Shown here piece after piece: positions 16,687-25,116 of a DNA stretch of 64,000 bases. Position 1 is the first letter of the stretch. Each line of letters opens with the position of its first letter. The position numbers and the translations under genes are program-made. The notes below the pieces were generated by a model. The model did not search any database. It had not been told where the DNA came from and saw nothing but the letters and a program-made list of their open reading frames with translations. Source of the stretch: CAXSEF01 sp964236535 (GTDB lineage Bacteria; Pseudomonadota; Alphaproteobacteria; Acetobacterales; Acetobacteraceae). Location: NCBI GenBank assembly GCA_964236535.1, contig CAXSEF010000007.1:12072-76071 (forward strand), read 5' to 3'.

Positions 16687-18008
16687 TGACCCGTCGCGCG
16701 GGGCTGCTGCTGCCGCTGGCGGCGCTGTCCGGATGCGGCGTGCTGGACACCATATTCAGCGACGATGCCGACAAGAAGGTGCTGCCCGGCAAGCGCGAGG
16801 CCGCGCTCGGCAACGTGGCCTCGGACATGGCGCAGGCGGATTCCGCGCACCTGCCGCCGATCATCGTGCCGCCGGTCGTGCGCAACGCCGACTGGCCACA
16901 GCCGGGCGGCGTGCCCACGCACGTGATGGGCAACCTCGCCGGCGGGTTCAAGCCGGCCTGGACCGCCAGGATCGGCGTCGGCGGCGGCTATCGCGCCAAG
17001 CTGACCGCGCAGCCGGTGGTGCTCGGCGGCCGGGTGTTCACCATGGACACCACGGCGCTGGTGAGCGCGTTCGACCTCAGGACCGGCGAGCCGCTGTGGC
17101 AGCGCGTGACCCAGGCCAAGGACAGCCGCAGCAGCAACATCGCCGGCGGCATCGTCGCCGGCGCCGGCGTGGTCTACGTGGTGACCGGCCGCGGCGACGC
17201 GCTGGCGCTGGCGGCGGACAGCGGCAAGGTGGTGTGGCGGTCGGAGCTGGCGATGCCGGCGCGCAGCCTGCCGACGCTGGGCGACGGCCGGCTCTACGTG
17301 GGGCTGATCGACGGCCGGCTGGTGGCGCTCGACATCCATGGCGGCAGGCAGCTGTGGTCGTACCAGGCGTCCGAGGCGCCGCTGATCGTGCTGGGCCAGC
17401 CGGCGCCGGCCTATGCCGAGGGGCTGGTGGTGGCGGGCTTCGCCTCCGGCGAGGTCACGGCGCTGCGGGCCGACACCGGGTCGCTGGCCTGGACCGACAA
17501 CCTCGGCGCCGGCGGCGGCCGCAGCGCGTCGACCGACGTGAGCTCGGTGCACGCGACCCCGGTGATCGAGGGCGGCACCGTCTATGCGGTGGGGCTCGCC
17601 GGCCTGACCGTGGCGCTGGACCTGCGCTCCGGCCGCAGGGTCTGGGAGCGCAGCATCGGCGGCGGGCAGATGCCGTGGCTGGCGGGCGACTGGATCTACA
17701 TGGTGGACAACGACCAGCAGCTGCTGGCGATGACCAGGTCGGAGGGCCGGGTGCGCTGGGTCGCCGACCTGCCGCACTACACCAACGAGAAGAAGCACAC
17801 CGGGCCGCTGTTCTGGTCCGGCCCGGCGCTGGTGAACTACCGCCTGGTGATGACCGGCGACCGCGGCCAGGTGCTGTATGCGAACCCGGTGACCGGGGTG
17901 GTGACCGGCGGGCTGGACCTGCCGGCGGCCGGCGCGGTGCCGCCGGTGGTGGCGTCGGGCACGGTGCTGATCCTGAGCGATGACGGGACGCTGACCGCGC
18001 TGCGCTAG
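16686..18008 (+). CDS. bamB: Outer-membrane assembly protein BamB-like (PQQ beta-propeller lipoprotein), 5' end in gap
   Basis: About 440 residues visible from (N)TG ACC CGT CGC: TRRAGLLLPLAALSGCGVLD, a lipobox (LSGC) followed by eight-bladed PQQ-like repeats (for example RVFTMDTTALVSAFDLRTGEPLWQ; GVVYVVTGRGDALALAADSGKVVW; YANPVTGVVTGG). BamB is the outer-membrane lipoprotein of the BAM complex that folds porins. Neighbours YfgM-like and Der are the usual partners. The true start may be this codon or lie in the gap. Confidence 0.9.
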   Translation, partial: XTRRAGLLLPLAALSGCGVLDTIFSDDADKKVLPGKREAALGNVASDMAQADSAHLPPIIVPPVVRNADWPQPGGVPTHVMGNLAGGFKPAWTARIGVGGGYRAKLTAQPVVLGGRVFTMDTTALVSAFDLRTGEPLWQRVTQAKDSRSSNIAGGIVAGAGVVYVVTGRGDALALAADSGKVVWRSELAMPARSLPTLGDGRLYVGLIDGRLVALDIHGGRQLWSYQASEAPLIVLGQPAPAYAEGLVVAGFASGEVTALRADTGSLAWTDNLGAGGGRSASTDVSSVHATPVIEGGTVYAVGLAGLTVALDLRSGRRVWERSIGGGQMPWLAGDWIYMVDNDQQLLAMTRSEGRVRWVADLPHYTNEKKHTGPLFWSGPALVNYRLVMTGDRGQVLYANPVTGVVTGGLDLPAAGAVPPVVASGTVLILSDDGTLTALR

Positions 18009-18040
18009 GCAAGGCCCGACAAGCGGACCCCCTATCATAT

Positions 18041-18098
18041 GCCGGTCCAGGGCGGCTCGCCCTGGCGGAGTCCGGAGGCGGCGCCTCCGGCCTTGCTT
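18041..18098. repeat. DPE copy 6, short form
   Basis: Only about 55 bp: GCCGGTCCAGGGCGGCTCG, CCTGGCGGAGTCCGGAGGC and the right-arm end CCTCCGGCCTTGC. Same short form as copies 14 and 21b. Confidence 0.85.
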
Positions 18099-18120
18099 TC
18101 TCGACCAGGGGAACCGCGCG

Positions 18121-19740
18121 ATGCCTGCCAAGCAGACCCACACCGACATCGGCCCGAGCGCCGGCGACCTGCCCGTGGTGGTGATCGCCGGCCGGCCCAA
18201 CGTCGGCAAGTCGACGCTGTTCAACCGGCTGTCCGGGCGCCGCTCGGCTCTGGTCGCCGACACGCCGGGGGTCACCCGCGACCGCAAGGACGCCGAGGCG
18301 GTGCTGCGCGGCCGCACGGTGCGGCTGGTCGACACCGCGGGGCTCGAGGAGTCCGCACCCGACACGCTGTACGGCCGGATGCGGGCCTCGTCGCAGGCCG
18401 CGGTGGCGCAGGCGGACCTGGTGGTGTTCGTGGTCGACGCCCGGGCCGGGATCACTCCCGCGGACAGCCACTTCGCGGAGTGGCTGCGCAGGCAGGGCCG
18501 TCCGGTGCTGCTGGTCGCGAACAAGACCGAGGGGCGCGGCGGGGCGGCCTCGGCGATGGACGCGTTCTCCCTCGGCCTGGGCGACCCGGTGGCGATCTCG
18601 GCCGAGCACGGCGACGGGCTGTCCGGGCTGATGAGCGAGATCGCGGAGCGGCTGCCCGGCGGCCGGCGCACCGCACCGCCGGCGGACGACAGCTCCGCGA
18701 CCACGCGGCGGCGGGCACGGCGGGCGGCTGGGCAGGAGGGCGCGCCGGCGGTGGACGCCGCACCGGCCGGGGCAACCCGAAGCGGACCACAAGCGTCGGG
18801 CACGTCGCCGCGGCAGGGCGCCGACCCCGGCGGCACCGACCTCCCCGCGTCCATGCTCGGCGACGCCGAGGCGCTGCGGGCGGTCCGCGCGGCCGAGGCG
18901 GCATGCGCGGCGGACGAGGCGGCGCCCTCGCGGCCGCTGCGCCTCGCGATCGTCGGCCGGCCGAACGCCGGCAAGTCGACGCTGCTGAACCGGCTGCTCG
19001 GCGAGGAGCGGATGATCACCGGGCCGGAGCCGGGCCTGACCCGCGACTCCGTGCTCTCGGTGCTGCACGACCCGCTCGGCGACGTCGAGCTGGTCGACAC
19101 CGCCGGCCTGCGCAAGAAGGCGCGCATCGAGGCCCAGCTCGAGCGGATGTCGGTCAGCGCCACCATCGAGGCGCTCAAGATGGCCGAGGTGGTGGTGCTG
19201 TGCATCGACGCCGAGCTCGGCCTGCACGAGCAGGACCTGCAGATCGCCCGGCTGATCGAGCGCGAGGGCCGGGCCTGCGTGCTGGCGCTGAACAAGTGGG
19301 ACGCGGTCGAGGACCGGCAGGTCGCCCGCCGCGCCATCTCGGACCGGCTGGAGACCTCGCTCGCGCAGATGAAGGGCATCCCCGTGGTCGCGTTCTCGGC
19401 GCTGACCGGGGCGGGGATCGGCCATCTGCTGCCCACGGTGCGGGCGGCGCACGCCACCTGGAACAAGCGCGTCGCCACCGGCGCGCTGAACCGCTGGTTC
19501 GAGCACGCGCTGTCCCGCCACCCGACCCCGCTGGTCGAGGGCAAGCGGGTCAAGCTGCGCTACATGACCCAGGCCAAGGCGCGCCCGCCGACCTTCGTGG
19601 TGTTCGGCACCCGCGCCGAGATGCTGCCCGAGGACTACCGGCGCTACCTGGTCAACGGCCTGCGCGAGCAGTTCGTGCTGCCCGGGACGCCGGTGCGGCT
19701 GCAGCTGCGCGGGACCAAGAACCCCTACGCGGACGATTGA
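18121..19740 (+). CDS. der: Ribosome-assembly GTPase Der (EngA)
   Basis: 539 residues with two GTPase domains in tandem: GRPNVGKS (24-31), DTPG, DTAG, NKTE; and GRPNAGKS (279-286), DTAGLRKKARIE, NKWD; then a KH-like C-terminal domain ending RLQLRGTKNPY. Der acts in 50S subunit maturation. The first domain has NKTE instead of NKxD. The linker between GTPase domains (~181-270) is unusually long and low-complexity, lengthening the protein past the usual ~450-490 residues. The start ATG at 18121 follows GGGGAACC. Confidence 0.97.
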   Translation: MPAKQTHTDIGPSAGDLPVVVIAGRPNVGKSTLFNRLSGRRSALVADTPGVTRDRKDAEAVLRGRTVRLVDTAGLEESAPDTLYGRMRASSQAAVAQADLVVFVVDARAGITPADSHFAEWLRRQGRPVLLVANKTEGRGGAASAMDAFSLGLGDPVAISAEHGDGLSGLMSEIAERLPGGRRTAPPADDSSATTRRRARRAAGQEGAPAVDAAPAGATRSGPQASGTSPRQGADPGGTDLPASMLGDAEALRAVRAAEAACAADEAAPSRPLRLAIVGRPNAGKSTLLNRLLGEERMITGPEPGLTRDSVLSVLHDPLGDVELVDTAGLRKKARIEAQLERMSVSATIEALKMAEVVVLCIDAELGLHEQDLQIARLIEREGRACVLALNKWDAVEDRQVARRAISDRLETSLAQMKGIPVVAFSALTGAGIGHLLPTVRAAHATWNKRVATGALNRWFEHALSRHPTPLVEGKRVKLRYMTQAKARPPTFVVFGTRAEMLPEDYRRYLVNGLREQFVLPGTPVRLQLRGTKNPYADD

Positions 19741-19745
19741 GCGAC

Positions 19746-19870
19746 GCCAGAGGCTCCGCCCGGACCCGCCAAAGGCCTTGAGGCCTTTGGAAACCCGCTC
19801 CTCAAGCAAACGGATTCCAAAGGCTAGGCCTTTGGCGGAGTCCAGAGGCAGAGCCTCTGGCCTTCCTTGC
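19746..19870. repeat. DPE copy 7
   Basis: Starts six bases after the der stop: CCAGAGGCTCCGCCCGGAC, second hairpin, centre CCGCTCCTCAAGCAAACGG, right arm to GGCCTTCCTTGC. It is placed as a bidirectional terminator would be, between convergent der and the porin gene. Confidence 0.88.
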
Positions 19871-19951
19871 GTGCCCTGGCCGGTCACGCCCACGGTGTGC
19901 TCCGACACGTCGGCCCCCGAAGAAGCACAGGCGCCGCTCGCCGGCCGCCGA

Positions 19952-21451
19952 TCAGAACTGCGCGTGCAGCCGCGCGCCGAGGAAGCTGACCGGCCCGCGG
20001 TCGCGGTTGTAGGCGGGGTTGTCGACGAACTGGTAGTCCGCCGACAGGTGCACCCCGTTCACCAGCTGGGCGCTGTAGTACGTCTCCAGGATCTGCTCCG
20101 GCCCCGAGTTCGGCAGCCGCCCGTCGCCGATGAGGATGCCGAGCCCCCCGGCGTTGAGGTAGTTCTTGAACGCCCGGCTGATGTCGTTGCGCACCAGCCC
20201 GAGCCCGATGGTGTCGTCCGGGCGCTTCCAGCGGTTGCCGGCGAGCGACAGCCCGAGCGAGACCGAGTTGTCGATATCGGTGAACGAGGTGATCGAGCTC
20301 TGCCCGTCGGACAGCCCGGCGCGCAGGAAGAAGCCGAGGTCCGCGGTGATCGACTGCTCGACGTTGAGGCTGCCGCCGCCCTTGCCGCGGTAGCGCAGCA
20401 CGCTGAACAGGCTGGGCGTGGTCCCGGTCGCGATCCCCAGCGCCGTCGCCTGCGCGTAGCTGCCGAACAGCCCGCGCGAGAAGAACCCGTTGATCTTCAC
20501 CTTGCCGTCCTGCCCGAACAGCGTGTGCCGCTCCTCCGCCTCGGCGATGTACTGCTCCTGGTGGAGGAAATGCAGGTCGAGGTACTTGTACTCGGGCAGC
20601 GTCGGCAGGTCGAACACGCCGCCGCGCAGGGTCCACCAGTCCTGGTACCACTCGGCCGACGCGCCGTAGCTGAAGCCCCAGGCGTCGCCCGCCTGGTCGA
20701 AGCTGCCGGCGTCGATCAGCGACCAGTTCAGGAAGTCGTTGCGCGGGTCGTGCGCGTAGCGGTTGGTGTCGAACACGTCGAAGCTGGAGAACTTGCCGAT
20801 GCTGAGCACCACCCGGTTCGCCGTCTGCGACCCGCCCAGCTGGTTGAGGTCCGGGTCCACCGCCTGCACCGCGCCGCCCAGGTCGAGGGTCTGGCGCAGG
20901 AACAGCCGCGGCACCCGCACGTAGGGCTCGGCCGAGCCCAGCTTGTAGGCCTCCGCGCTGACGTAGCCGGCCAGCCCGAGGGTGTTGGAGGGCCCGAATC
21001 CCTGGTCGACCTCGGGGTTGACCCACACCTCGGCCCCCGCCCAGGGCCGCACGCCGCCGTACAGGGTGACGTCCCAGGTCTCGCGCGCGCGGCTGCCCGG
21101 GTTAAGGCTCTGCGCGCCGCTGTAGGGTGCGCGGAAGGCAGGCTGGTAGATGTCGGTGAAGGTGGACTGGCCATGGATCGCCCAGTCCTGCACCGCCGCA
21201 GCCGTGGTGGCGTCGGCGGTCGACGCCGCGGTCGAGGCGTCGGACGGCGGCGCGCTGCCGGGCGCCGTGCTGCGCGGGCCGCCCTCCGGGGTGGGAGCCG
21301 GGTCGACCGCAGCAACCACAGCCTGCGCGCGGCCCGGCGTCGGCGTGAGCAGCGCGGCGGCAAGGCCGGTCACGACCAGGCGCCCCAGTCGCGGGGCGCG
21401 CGCCGCGCAGAACCACCCGGCACCCGGTGACGGCTTCGACACGCGGGTCAT
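19952..21451 (-). CDS. Carbohydrate-selective porin, OprB type
   Basis: About 499 residues from ATG 21451; signal peptide (~20-45, RLVVTGLAAALLTPTPGRAQA), a Ser/Thr/Ala/Pro linker, then beta-strand-rich barrel sequence. OprB family marks: WAIHGQSTFTDIYQP..., RETWDVTLYGGVRPWAGAEVWVNPEVDQGFG, TANRVVLSIGKFSSFDVFD, and the terminal FLGARLHAQF with aromatic last residue, the BAM-recognised outer-membrane signal. Outer-membrane diffusion channel for sugars or related small solutes. An upstream GTG at 21466 is possible but unnecessary. Confidence 0.9.
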   Translation of the reverse strand: MTRVSKPSPGAGWFCAARAPRLGRLVVTGLAAALLTPTPGRAQAVVAAVDPAPTPEGGPRSTAPGSAPPSDASTAASTADATTAAAVQDWAIHGQSTFTDIYQPAFRAPYSGAQSLNPGSRARETWDVTLYGGVRPWAGAEVWVNPEVDQGFGPSNTLGLAGYVSAEAYKLGSAEPYVRVPRLFLRQTLDLGGAVQAVDPDLNQLGGSQTANRVVLSIGKFSSFDVFDTNRYAHDPRNDFLNWSLIDAGSFDQAGDAWGFSYGASAEWYQDWWTLRGGVFDLPTLPEYKYLDLHFLHQEQYIAEAEERHTLFGQDGKVKINGFFSRGLFGSYAQATALGIATGTTPSLFSVLRYRGKGGGSLNVEQSITADLGFFLRAGLSDGQSSITSFTDIDNSVSLGLSLAGNRWKRPDDTIGLGLVRNDISRAFKNYLNAGGLGILIGDGRLPNSGPEQILETYYSAQLVNGVHLSADYQFVDNPAYNRDRGPVSFLGARLHAQF

Positions 21452-21858
21452 GCACGGGCACTCCACTGCACCAGACCGCGCCGTCGCGCGACCCGGTTAT
21501 GGTTCCTCCCGCCTGTCGCGGCCGAGGCAGCGCGCCAGGCACGCCGTCTGGCGCGCGCACCCCTGCACGACACCGCAGCGGCCCGTGCGCCCAAGGTCCG
21601 CCGCCGGCATGGCCGTCACGGCCGGATGTATTCCGCGACCGGGTTCACGACTTGGCCCGACCGGCCGACCCGGTCAACGCGAAACTTGGCGACGCGCCCC
21701 ACCGCTGCGCCGATCGCGCGCGGGGTGATGCCCGTTCGTGACGGTCGTTACGTTCCGCATGGTCGGCCGCCCCACGCCATGCCCCGGCGACCGCGGCCCG
21801 GAGCACCGGCACCGCACCCGCAGCCGTCCCTCCGGCGCGTCTCTGGGGCGGCCGCCGC
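21452..21858. other. Spacer upstream of the porin gene, no gene seen
   Basis: About 407 bases containing the porin promoter region and the 3' end of the next gene. Frames here are high-GC shadows. No DPE copy is present, unlike most spacers of this size. Confidence 0.5.
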
Positions 21859-22365
21859 CTACTCGCCGAGCGCTGCGACCAGCTCCGACTTGCGCATCCG
21901 CGTCCGCCCGGCCACGCCCGCCGCGCGCGCCTTGTCCAGCAGCGCCGCGCGCGTCATCGCTCCCAGTCCGCCATCGCGCGCCGCCGCCGTCTTGCGCGCC
22001 ACGTCGGCCGGCTGCGCGGAATGCTGCTGTCCCTTCTTGGTGTCCGCCCGCTTCTTCGCGGTGGTCCGCGCATACTCCTCGGCCGACAACCCCTCGCGCG
22101 CCTGCTTCGGCAGGTAGCGCTCCCCGGTCCTGCCCGACTCGCCGCCCGACTTCGTGCCCCATTCCTCGTGCGTCCACTGCGCGAGGTGGTTGTCCGCCGC
22201 CTTGGCCCCCTCGTAGCCGCCGCCCTCGGCCTTGTAGTCGTGCACCGCCAGCTGCGCCTTGCGCGCCGACCACTGCCCCGGCTTGCCGCCCTTGTCGCCC
22301 TCGGTGACGTGCTCCTTGACCGTCTCCCACAGCTTCGGGTCGGTCTTCTTCGCGGTCTTGGCCAT
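21859..22365 (-). CDS. Small lysine-rich protein with C-terminal SAP/Rho-N-like motif
   Basis: 168 residues from ATG 22365 with a strong AGGGAG site. The N-terminal part (PKLWETVKEHVTEGDKGGKPGQWSARKAQLAVHDYKAEGG) looks like an uncharacterised DUF5872-type domain. The last ~35 residues (MTRAALLDKARAAGVAGRTRMRKSELVAALGE) form a helix-extension-helix typical of SAP/Rho-N nucleic-acid-binding motifs. High Lys/Ala and no Cys suggest a cytoplasmic, possibly DNA-binding stress protein. Function not known. Confidence 0.75.
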   Translation of the reverse strand: MAKTAKKTDPKLWETVKEHVTEGDKGGKPGQWSARKAQLAVHDYKAEGGGYEGAKAADNHLAQWTHEEWGTKSGGESGRTGERYLPKQAREGLSAEEYARTTAKKRADTKKGQQHSAQPADVARKTAAARDGGLGAMTRAALLDKARAAGVAGRTRMRKSELVAALGE

Positions 22366-22440
22366 CGCCCTGCTCCCTGTCCACCCACCCGACGCGCTGC
22401 CCCCGGCCGCGGTTGCAGCCGCCCTGATGTCTGGCCGCAA

Positions 22441-22590
22441 GCGAAGCAAGGCCGGGCTCTTCCTCCGCCCGCATTCCAATGGCCCAAGCGGGCCATCGGA
22501 ACCTTGCGCGGGCTCCGCCCGGACCCGCCAAAGGCTGAGCCTCTCGGAAACCACGCCCTGAAGCACAGGGGTTCCAGCGGCCCGGTCCCG
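22441..22590. repeat. DPE copy 8, right arm truncated
   Basis: Long-variant left arm (CCGGGCTCTTCCTCCGCCC... with GGCCCAAGCGGGCCATCGG), centre ACGCCCTGAAGCACAGGGG, but the right arm stops after TTCCAGCGGCCCGG. Confidence 0.8.
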
Positions 22591-22653
22591 GCAACCTCCC
22601 CCTCGTGACGGCGTCGCCCACCGGCCGGGCCGTCCTGTGCTAACCCTTGCTGC

Positions 22654-24696
22654 ATGACGACGCTGCACTGGCTCCCCGACGCTTCGGATTTCCGCGCGGC
22701 CCTGCGCGCCGTCGTGTCCGGCGGCTCCGGCGCCTGGCCCGCGGCCGTGGCGCTTGCCCGCACCCGCCTCGACCTCACCCGCACCCGCCAGCTCGACGAC
22801 GCGCTGCGCCACCTCGCCCCGCCGCCGGACGCCCGTCCGGTCCGCCTCGCCGTCCTGGGCTCCTGCACGACCACGCACCTGCTGCCCTCGATCCGCGTCG
22901 CCGGCCTGCGCCGCGGCCTGGCCATCGCCACCCACGAGTGCGCCTACGGCCAGTACTGGCAGGATCTCGCCGATCCGCACTCCGCCATGCAGGCGTTCCG
23001 GCCGGACACCGTCCTGCTCGCGCTGGACGCCCACCACCTCGCCGCCGGGGTCGACGCCCGCGCCAGCGCAGCCGAGGCTGAGGCCGCGCTCGTCGTTGTG
23101 CAGGACCGCCTGCGCAGCTGCTGGGGCCTGGCCCGCGCCCTGGGCTGCGCGGTGATCCAGCAGACGCCGCTGCCGCTGCACCCCCTCCTGCTCGGCGGCA
23201 ACGAGCACCGCCTGCCCGGCTCGAAGGCCGCCTTCACCGCCCGCCTCAGCCAGGCCCTGCGCACCATGGCCGACACGGGCGGCGTCGACCTCCTGGCGCT
23301 GGACGAGCGCGCCGGCCGCGACGGCCTCGCCGCCTGGCACGACCCCGCCGCCTGGCACCGCGCGAAGCAGGAGGTCGCCCCCGCCGCGGCCCCGCTGCAC
23401 GCCGACCTGGTGGCCCGCCTGATCGCCGCGCGGCTCGGACGCTCGGCCAAGTGCCTGGTGCTCGACGCCGACGACACGATCTGGGGCGGCGCCCTCGGTC
23501 CAGACGGCCACGGCAACGGCAGCGCCGACCGCCTGACGCTCGGCCCGGGCAGCGCCGCGGGCGAGGCGTTCGCCGCGGTCCAGGCCCATGCGCGCGAGCT
23601 GTCGCGCCGCGGCATCATCCTCGCGATCGTCGGACACGACACCACGGCCGGCGGCCACGACGCCGCAGCCGTTCGCGCCGCCTTCGAGCGCCACCCAGAG
23701 ATGGTCCTGCGCATCACCGACATCGCCGGCTTCGCCGCCGGCCCCGACCGGGCCGCGAGCCTGCGCACCATCGCCGCGCGGCTGAACATCGGCCTCGACG
23801 CGCTGGTGTACGCATCCGCCAGCCCGGCCGCGCGCGCCGAGGTCCGCATTGCCCTGCCGATGGTCGCGGTGCCGGAGCTGGGCCCCGACCCGGCCACCTA
23901 CCCCGCCACGCTGGCCGACGGCGGCTGGTTCGAGGCCGCCATCGTCACCGCCGACGACCGCGCCCGCATCGCCCGCTACCAGGCCGACGCGCTGCGTGCC
24001 CAGGCCCTGGCTCCCCCGCCTCCGGGTGCGCACGCCCACGGTGCCCCGGACCCCGACGCCCCGTGCACTGACGCCCAGGACCCCAACGCCCAGGACCCCA
24101 ACGCCCAGGACTCCAACGCCCAGGACCCCGACGCCGGGAACAGGGACACCGCGGGCGCGGCCATCGACCTCGACGCCTACCTGCGCGGCCTCGGCATGCG
24201 CCTGACCTGGCGCCGCCTCGACCAGGCCGGCCTGCCGCGCGCCGCCCAGCTCGTGGCCCGCACCAACCAGTTCAACCTCACCGCCCGCCTGCGCAGCGAG
24301 GCCGAGCTGGCAGCACTCGCCGCCGACCCCGCAGCACTCGCCCTGCAGCTGCGCCTCGCCGACCGCTTCGGCGACGCGGGGGTGATCGCCGTCGTCCTCG
24401 CCCGCCCGGCCGAACCCGGCGACCTGCTCGTCGACACCTGGCTGATGAGCTGCCGCGTGCTCGGCCGCGGCGTCGAGCGGGCAACCCTGTGCATCCTCGC
24501 CGCCGCGGCACGCCGGCTGGGCGCGCGCCGCCTGCTCGGCGAATACGTCGCGAGCGGCCGCAACGCGATGGTGCGCAACCACTACGCCGGGCTAGGCTTC
24601 ACCCCGCTGCGCGAGGACGAGCAAGGCAGCCTCGCCGCCCTCGACCTCGCAGGCTTCGCCACCGCTCCGGGCGCCATCGAGATCAGGGAGGGCTGA
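22654..24696 (+). CDS. FkbH-like HAD-fold/acyltransferase-type protein with degenerate HAD motifs
   Basis: 680 residues in FkbH order: N-terminal region (1-260) with VLGSCTTTHLLPSIR, HAD-like domain (~266-440), Asp/Ala/Pro linker (~450-500) and a C-terminal GNAT-like domain (~520-640, LVARTNQFNLTARLR...YVASGRNAMVRNHYAGLGF). FkbH proteins load a C3 glyceryl unit onto a carrier protein. The phosphatase loop is LDADDTIWGG (Asp271/Asp273 kept), but the usual SKND is VGHDT (326-330), the motif lysine is Arg366, and the DDNP loop is SASP (388-391). Three bases before an ACP gene. Confidence 0.85.
   Translation: MTTLHWLPDASDFRAALRAVVSGGSGAWPAAVALARTRLDLTRTRQLDDALRHLAPPPDARPVRLAVLGSCTTTHLLPSIRVAGLRRGLAIATHECAYGQYWQDLADPHSAMQAFRPDTVLLALDAHHLAAGVDARASAAEAEAALVVVQDRLRSCWGLARALGCAVIQQTPLPLHPLLLGGNEHRLPGSKAAFTARLSQALRTMADTGGVDLLALDERAGRDGLAAWHDPAAWHRAKQEVAPAAAPLHADLVARLIAARLGRSAKCLVLDADDTIWGGALGPDGHGNGSADRLTLGPGSAAGEAFAAVQAHARELSRRGIILAIVGHDTTAGGHDAAAVRAAFERHPEMVLRITDIAGFAAGPDRAASLRTIAARLNIGLDALVYASASPAARAEVRIALPMVAVPELGPDPATYPATLADGGWFEAAIVTADDRARIARYQADALRAQALAPPPPGAHAHGAPDPDAPCTDAQDPNAQDPNAQDSNAQDPDAGNRDTAGAAIDLDAYLRGLGMRLTWRRLDQAGLPRAAQLVARTNQFNLTARLRSEAELAALAADPAALALQLRLADRFGDAGVIAVVLARPAEPGDLLVDTWLMSCRVLGRGVERATLCILAAAARRLGARRLLGEYVASGRNAMVRNHYAGLGFTPLREDEQGSLAALDLAGFATAPGAIEIREG
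24078..24135 (+). repeat. 15-bp tandem repeat inside the FkbH-like gene
   Basis: About four copies of CAGGACCCCAACGCC with single-base changes, encoding QDPNA/QDSNA/QDPDA in the linker before the GNAT-like domain. Unit length divisible by three keeps the frame, so copy number could vary without breaking the protein. Confidence 0.85.
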
Positions 24697-24699
24697 GCG

Positions 24700-24963
24700 A
24701 TGCAGGACCAACCAGGCCAAGGCTCGATCGAGCAGCGGCTCACCGCCATCTTCCGCGACACCTTCCTGCGCGACGACCTGACCCTGTCGCCCGCGATGAC
24801 CGCCGCCGACATCCCCGGCTGGGACAGCACCAGCCAGATCGAGATCATCCTCGCCGTCGAGGACACCTGGGGCATCAAGCTCACCACCAGCGACCTCGAC
24901 ACCCTGCACTCGGTGGGCGACCTGGTGCGGGTGGTCCGGCGCGCCACGCTGCGCAGCGGCTGA
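24700..24963 (+). CDS. Stand-alone acyl carrier protein
   Basis: 87 residues, ACP fold: the phosphopantetheine site is GWDSTSQIEIILAVED with Ser43, and helix II matches non-FAS carrier proteins (GWDS instead of GADS). It starts three bases after the FkbH-like stop, so co-translated with it. Likely the partner carrier for the FkbH-like enzyme, holding a small acyl unit destined for a polysaccharide or secondary metabolite. Distinct from acpP at 4954. Confidence 0.93.
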   Translation: MQDQPGQGSIEQRLTAIFRDTFLRDDLTLSPAMTAADIPGWDSTSQIEIILAVEDTWGIKLTTSDLDTLHSVGDLVRVVRRATLRSG

Positions 24964-25094
24964 AGCAGGCAAGGCCAGAGGCTCTGCCTCTGGACTCCGC
25001 CAAAGGCTGGCCTTTGGAAGCCATTTGCTTGAGCAAGGGGCTTCCAGAGGCCTCGGGCCTTTGGCGGGTCTGGCCAGAACCCGGCCTTGCCTGC
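24964..25094. repeat. DPE copy 9
   Basis: Full copy lying inside the FkbH/ACP/DUF1796 cassette: both hairpins, centre CATTTGCTTGAGCAAGGGG, right arm GCCTTTGGCGGGTCTGGCC to GGCCTTGCCTGC. It ends 22 bases before the next start codon. Confidence 0.9.
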
Positions 25095-25116
25095 TGTCCC
25101 GCGCCCCGGAGTGCCG

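Noticed and set aside
24078..24135. Short direct repeats resembling a CRISPR array
   Set aside because: Units are 15 bp without spacers and lie in frame in the FkbH-like gene; a coding tandem repeat explains them.
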